Assembly: GCA_002407645.1 (NCBI GenBank)
Contig: DHNU01000047.1
Coordinates: forward strand, 28,959 to 45,869
Direction: 5' to 3'
DNA: 16,911 nucleotides
Origin: Ruminococcaceae bacterium UBA5408
Lineage (GTDB): Bacteria > Bacillota > Clostridia > Oscillospirales > Acutalibacteraceae
The notes below the pieces were generated by a model that did no database searches, was not told the DNA's origin, and saw only the letters and a program-made list of their open reading frames with translations. The position numbers and the translations under genes are program-made. Positions 14,203-16,911 of the stretch are shown one piece after another. The number at the start of each line of letters is the position of its first letter. Within the stretch, counting starts at the first letter, position 1.

Positions 14203-15211
14203 TGCAGTCAAAAATAAGAAACAAACCAAGGGCGCAATGGCTGGAGTGCTCAATTACATCTCAGACAGCAACAAGGTTTACTACAACGATATACCTTTGA
14301 GGACAGGCATCAACTGCAATTATTACAGTGGCTTTGCAGAAATGTGCTTCACCAAACAGCAGTACAAGAATGATGATGGCAGACAGTTTTATCAATTTGT
14401 GCAGTCATTTTCAGAAGAAGATAAGGTCACACCACTGAAAGTTCATGAGATTGGATTGGAGTTTGCACAGAAGTTGTTCCCCGATTTTGAGGTTATGGTT
14501 GCTACTCATTGCAACACCAAGCACCCACACAATCACATTGTGGTGAACTCCGTAAGCTTCAAAACAGGCAAAAAACTACATCAAAATCACGATGTTTTAA
14601 TGGAGCAACGAATGGTCAATGACCAAATTTGTATGGCTCATGGGCTGATGGTTTTAGAGCCTTACCAAAAATTGAAACGAGGACAAGCTATAAAGCAAAA
14701 AGAATATCGTGCAGCCGAGCGTGGTCAAAGTTGGAAACTGCAGCTCATTGCCGCTATAGAAGATGCCCTTTTATACTCCACCGATAGAGAAAGCTTCATT
14801 CACAATATGGAATATGAGGGCTATGAAGTCAACTGGAGCGATATGAGAAAATACATTACCTATACCACTCCAGAGGGTTATAAGTGTAGAGATAACAAGC
14901 TACACGATGACACCTATCTCAAAGAAAATTTAGAAAAGTTATTTATTTTCAGGCAAGAAACAGGATTCAAACCACTTACCTATGAGCCACCTGAGGGATG
15001 GCTGGGTGAAATGCAAGTACATTATGGACTTGCCCAAGATGTCATTTCACTGGGCAAAAACCTTGAAAGTGTTGGTAATACCCCACCGCCAATTACTCTA
15101 AAGACTTGGACAGACAGAAAGCAAAAACAAAGAGAAAATCTCAAAAAGCTTGCCGCCGGTCATAAACTGCAAAGCGAGCAAGAGCAAGATTTTGAAATGA
15201 CAATGTATTAA
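14189..15211 (+). CDS. MobP-type relaxase (mobilization nuclease)
   Basis: A 340-residue relaxase that would nick the element at oriT and lead it through a helper conjugation pore. The family signs are a candidate nucleophile Tyr in VLNYISDSNK (Tyr23), FYQFVQSFS (67-75), and the metal-binding His triad in THCNTKHPHNHIVVNSV (His107, His112, His114, His116 region). The part after residue 160 is a helical C-terminal region with GYEVNWSDMRKYITY, common in short relaxases. It lacks any helicase or primase domain. Length is close to that of small MobP relaxases. It overlaps mobC and is followed by a small gene 13 bases after its stop. Confidence 0.9.
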   Translation: MAVFSAVKNKKQTKGAMAGVLNYISDSNKVYYNDIPLRTGINCNYYSGFAEMCFTKQQYKNDDGRQFYQFVQSFSEEDKVTPLKVHEIGLEFAQKLFPDFEVMVATHCNTKHPHNHIVVNSVSFKTGKKLHQNHDVLMEQRMVNDQICMAHGLMVLEPYQKLKRGQAIKQKEYRAAERGQSWKLQLIAAIEDALLYSTDRESFIHNMEYEGYEVNWSDMRKYITYTTPEGYKCRDNKLHDDTYLKENLEKLFIFRQETGFKPLTYEPPEGWLGEMQVHYGLAQDVISLGKNLESVGNTPPPITLKTWTDRKQKQRENLKKLAAGHKLQSEQEQDFEMTMY

Positions 15212-15224
15212 GGAGATTAAATAT

Positions 15225-15470
15225 ATGAAAACAATACACGACCAACTTAGAGAGTTATTAGCTGTTATACAAGATTTAGACGATAAAGGATTTGAGGTAT
15301 CTATTCTATGCCTTCCACCCGAGGTAAAGGAAATACCTGATTCAGTAACAGAGTCTTTAGCAGAATCTTACCTTGCAAGTGCCTTAGATTTTTACAAGGA
15401 CGATAAGAATATGAAAGCCTATGAACAGTGGAAAAAGGAGCAGAAAGAAAAGAAAAAAGCAATCGCATAA
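15225..15470 (+). CDS. Small acidic-basic helical protein, unknown function
   Basis: An 81-residue protein with an AAGGAG ribosome binding site 8 bases upstream. It starts with an amphipathic helix (IHDQLRELLAVIQDLDDKGF) and ends with a strongly Lys/Glu-rich tail. No cysteine pairs, membrane segments or recognised motifs are seen, and I do not recognise the family. As the last gene in the mobilization run, followed by a terminator, it could be an accessory mobilization or regulatory protein, but this is not shown. Confidence 0.6.
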   Translation: MKTIHDQLRELLAVIQDLDDKGFEVSILCLPPEVKEIPDSVTESLAESYLASALDFYKDDKNMKAYEQWKKEQKEKKKAIA

Positions 15471-15476
15471 AATAGT

Positions 15477-15511
15477 AAAAGCCGATGGAACACAAAACTC
15501 CATCGGCTTTT
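15477..15511. terminator. Terminator after the mobilization genes
   Basis: A perfect stem AAAAGCCGATGGA/TCCATCGGCTTTT (15477-15489 and 15499-15511) with a 9-base loop, with A- and T-runs at the two ends, follows 7 bases after the last plus-strand gene. It also faces the minus-strand transcripts. Confidence 0.85.
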
Positions 15512-15550
15512 CACTATACATATTGCAAATCTTTAAGTAAAATACAAAAC

Positions 15551-15585
15551 CCGAACCCATCTCCTATTTGGAAGATATGGTTCGG
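15551..15585 (-). terminator. Terminator behind tRNA-Leu
   Basis: CCGAACC (15551-15557) and GGTTCGG (15579-15585) form a stem on the minus strand, extended by AT pairing. A T-rich run follows (GTTTTGTATTTT). It ends transcription from the tRNA-Leu promoter. It may be the tRNA's native terminator or one brought in by the element. Confidence 0.6.
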
Positions 15586-15595
15586 ATTATGTGAG

Positions 15596-15603
15596 TTTGG
15601 TGC
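15596..15603. repeat. Candidate right attachment core (TTTGGTGC)
   Basis: This matches 2510-2517 and overlaps the CCA end of tRNA-Leu (15598-15600). The codon frame in the recombinase and the frame here coincide at GCA-CCA. Only 8 bases agree, so confidence is low. Confidence 0.3.
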
Positions 15604-15682
15604 GCGAGACGAGACTTGAACTCGTACGTCATACAACACACGCCCCTCAAACGTGCCTGTCTGCCAATTCCAGCACTCGCGC
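15598..15682 (-). tRNA. tRNA-Leu (GAG)
   Basis: An 85-base cloverleaf including the encoded CCA. The acceptor stem is GCGCGAG/CTCGCGC with discriminator A. The D-loop has the GGAATTGGCAGAC pattern common to leucine tRNAs. The anticodon stem CACGT/GCGTG holds a TTGAGGG loop, so the anticodon is GAG, which reads CUC and CUU codons. The T-arm is ACGAG-TTCAAGT-CTCGT. The long variable arm fits class II leucine tRNAs. It is intact and lies directly downstream of rnmV with its own promoter. Its 3' end faces the mobile element, a common attachment site. Confidence 0.95.
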
Positions 15683-15697
15683 AACTCAGCAAGAAGT

Positions 15698-15727
15698 ATT
15701 ATATCATTATCGGCCAACAAATGTCAA
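15698..15727 (-). promoter_or_regulatory. tRNA-Leu promoter
   Basis: On the minus strand TTGACA (15722-15727) and TATAAT (15698-15703) are perfect consensus hexamers 18 bases apart, 15 bases before the mature tRNA 5' end. The predicted transcript would have a leader of about 8 bases. Confidence 0.85.
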
Positions 15728-15746
15728 GAGTATTTTAAGAATTTTT

Positions 15747-16331
15747 TCAGATTTTGTCGATTAAACTGCAAAATTCGTTGTAACTCATCATACTGTTCAA
15801 AACCTCAACAAGTGAATTGGCTGCTAAATGTTCCGGAAGTGAAAGTTTTTTCAATAGTTCTTTTCTTTTCAATGCACTGTTTGGCCCGCCTGAAAGTCCC
15901 ATTATATATAAATCTGTTTTGTTAATTTTACGTTCAGCCTTTTTCTCTTCTGTCTCACAAGTCACGCCTGCTCTTTTTAACGCCTTTTCTATTTCTGATA
16001 CAGGTACACCTTCGACACCTAATTTACCTTCCTTTGAAGGCTTTTCCTTTCGCTTTTCTTTCCCGAAAATGTCCGGTATATATGCATGCTTCACTTTGTC
16101 GGCACTTATTGAGCCTGAAAGATAATTTCTGATAATAAATCCCGCAGAATCGCTGTCAGTAAGTACAAGAATTCCCCTTTTATCCGCAAGCTTTCTAATC
16201 ATATTCATTTGTTTTTTGTCTTTAAAAATTTGAAAACCGTTTGTTTCTATAATTAATCCGTCAATAATTGATGACAACTTAATTTTATCGTATTTACCCT
16301 CTACAATTACTGCTTCTTTTACTTTAATCAA
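15747..16331 (-). CDS. rnmV: Ribonuclease M5
   Basis: A 194-residue Toprim-domain RNase that matures the 5S rRNA precursor in Bacillota. The Toprim motifs are EAVIVEGKYD (Glu11), then ILVLTDSDSAG (Asp59, Asp61), the metal site. The C-terminal half has the DUF4093 features LYIMGLSGGPNSALKRKELLKKL and a helix-rich end. Length matches the usual 180-190. The ATG at 16331 overlaps the holA stop (ATGA), giving translational coupling. The gene is on the chromosome side of the tRNA-Leu gene, and this arrangement supports the view that the right flank is native chromosome. Confidence 0.92.
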   Translation of the reverse strand: MIKVKEAVIVEGKYDKIKLSSIIDGLIIETNGFQIFKDKKQMNMIRKLADKRGILVLTDSDSAGFIIRNYLSGSISADKVKHAYIPDIFGKEKRKEKPSKEGKLGVEGVPVSEIEKALKRAGVTCETEEKKAERKINKTDLYIMGLSGGPNSALKRKELLKKLSLPEHLAANSLVEVLNSMMSYNEFCSLIDKI

Positions 16332-16911
16332 GCTATTTTCTCCTTTTCCGCAATTAATAACAACTGTGCTATAAGTTTCTCCATAATAATTCGTCTGTCT
16401 CCACGTGAACTTTTAAGCGCTGTATCAGCTTTTAAAAGCACTTCAAGGCTTTGGTGAAGCATCGGTACTGAAAATCTTTTAGAATCTCTTTCTGCGTTAG
16501 TAAGCCTAAATTCCTTGCGTGCATAGTTAAAATACTTTACCGGTTCCATTACACTATATCCACTTTGTATCGATATTCGAACTCTATACATATCTATATA
16601 GGCAGATGAGAGTACCGCTAAAATAGAAACAGGTTCTTCGTTTTGATAAAAAAGTAAATCCAAGACTCGATAGGCTTTATCATAATTACTTAATAGAATT
16701 GCTTTGGATAAATCATAAACTCTTGTTTCAAGATTTTTTACTACAATATTATCTATGGTATCGGAAGTAATCTCACCTTGACCAAGAAAAGCACACAGCT
16801 TTTCAACTTCGTTCATGAGAGTTTGTAAATCATTTCCACAATATTTAACTATAAGCTCGGCATTCTTGCGTGAAAGTTCACATCCGAGTTTTAAAGCTTT
16901 TGAACAAAGTA
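16328..16911 (-). CDS. holA: DNA polymerase III subunit delta (HolA), 3' part only
   Basis: The reading frame is open from the window edge (16911) to the stop at 16328, giving 193 residues; the true start lies outside. It carries the C-terminal two-thirds of HolA: LSRKNAELIVKYCGNDLQTL, then the linker MNEVEKLCAFLGQGEI and the helical collar domain with AILLSNYDKAYRVLDLL and the C-terminal LLKADTALKSSRGDRR. The delta subunit opens the beta clamp in the clamp-loader complex. It overlaps rnmV by 4 bases. Only the window edge truncates it; no internal damage is seen. Confidence 0.9.
   Translation of the reverse strand, partial: LCSKALKLGCELSRKNAELIVKYCGNDLQTLMNEVEKLCAFLGQGEITSDTIDNIVVKNLETRVYDLSKAILLSNYDKAYRVLDLLFYQNEEPVSILAVLSSAYIDMYRVRISIQSGYSVMEPVKYFNYARKEFRLTNAERDSKRFSVPMLHQSLEVLLKADTALKSSRGDRRIIMEKLIAQLLLIAEKEKIA

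Larger units (their letters stand above)
2510..15603. mobile_element. Integrative and mobilizable element with a defence-like cargo
   Basis: A serine recombinase marks the left end. A relaxase, MobC, a RepA-like ATPase and DUF6809, DUF6550 and DUF6076 genes, which are commonly found together in Clostridia mobilizable elements, make up the backbone on the right. No type IV secretion genes are present, so transfer would need a helper element. The cargo is the seven-gene minus-strand run at 4030-10156. The limits use the TTTGGTGC repeat and are tentative. The right end could instead lie between 15511 and 15551. Confidence 0.75.

Noticed and set aside
15512..15545. TCTTTAA shared with 2417-2425 as the att core
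   Set aside because: It is a 7-base AT-rich word likely to occur by chance and gives no consistent gene boundary.
15514..15720. A minus-strand reading frame of 68 codons across the tRNA-Leu gene
   Set aside because: It is a by-product of the tRNA and terminator sequence, with no ribosome binding site. It matters only for the predicted recombinase tail in the circle form.

Overview
The window looks like a low-GC Bacillota chromosome, most likely a gut-type Clostridia. The right edge holds ordinary housekeeping genes on the minus strand: holA (DNA polymerase III delta, cut by the window end), rnmV (ribonuclease M5) and a tRNA-Leu(GAG) with its own near-consensus promoter. Ribosome binding sites are strong AGGAGG-type sequences. 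The species cannot be named from the sequence.

To the left of the tRNA lies stacked mobile DNA. Positions about 2.5-15.6 kb form an integrative and mobilizable element (IME). A serine recombinase sits at its left end. The backbone holds DUF6809, DUF6550 and DUF6076 genes, a RepA-like ATPase, an oriT-like hairpin cluster, MobC and a MobP-type relaxase, followed by a terminator. An 8-bp repeat (TTTGGTGC) occurs in the 3' end of the recombinase gene and at the 3' end of the tRNA; these could be the two attachment cores, but this is a hypothesis. Further left (about 0.2-2.4 kb) is a decayed prophage: a DUF1492-like gene, a small phage-like gene, a DnaB-type helicase cut at its Walker A motif, and the catalytic C-terminus of a tyrosine recombinase fused to that break point. 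A DUF6512 membrane-protein gene sits among these remnants.

The most interesting part is the IME cargo (4.03-10.16 kb, minus strand). It is a seven-gene, nearly gapless run: small HTH regulator, TcmP (three-Cys-motif partner, methyltransferase-like fold), an SPL-like radical SAM protein with an unusual CX3CX3C cysteine motif, an M.EcoRI-type adenine methyltransferase, a DUF262-HNH nuclease, a RhuM-family protein and a second HTH protein. Its composition suggests a DNA modification and restriction or anti-phage defence island. The TcmP/radical-SAM pair could add an uncharacterised modification or sensing step, while the methyltransferase and DUF262-HNH protein could act as a restriction-modification pair. 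That function is inference from families and gene order.

The cargo and the IME backbone genes diverge from one intergenic region in which both outward extended -10 promoters are embedded in the arms of a 13-bp inverted repeat. This suggests shared control, perhaps by the small HTH protein. The recombinase at the end of the cargo run also has its own recognisable promoter.
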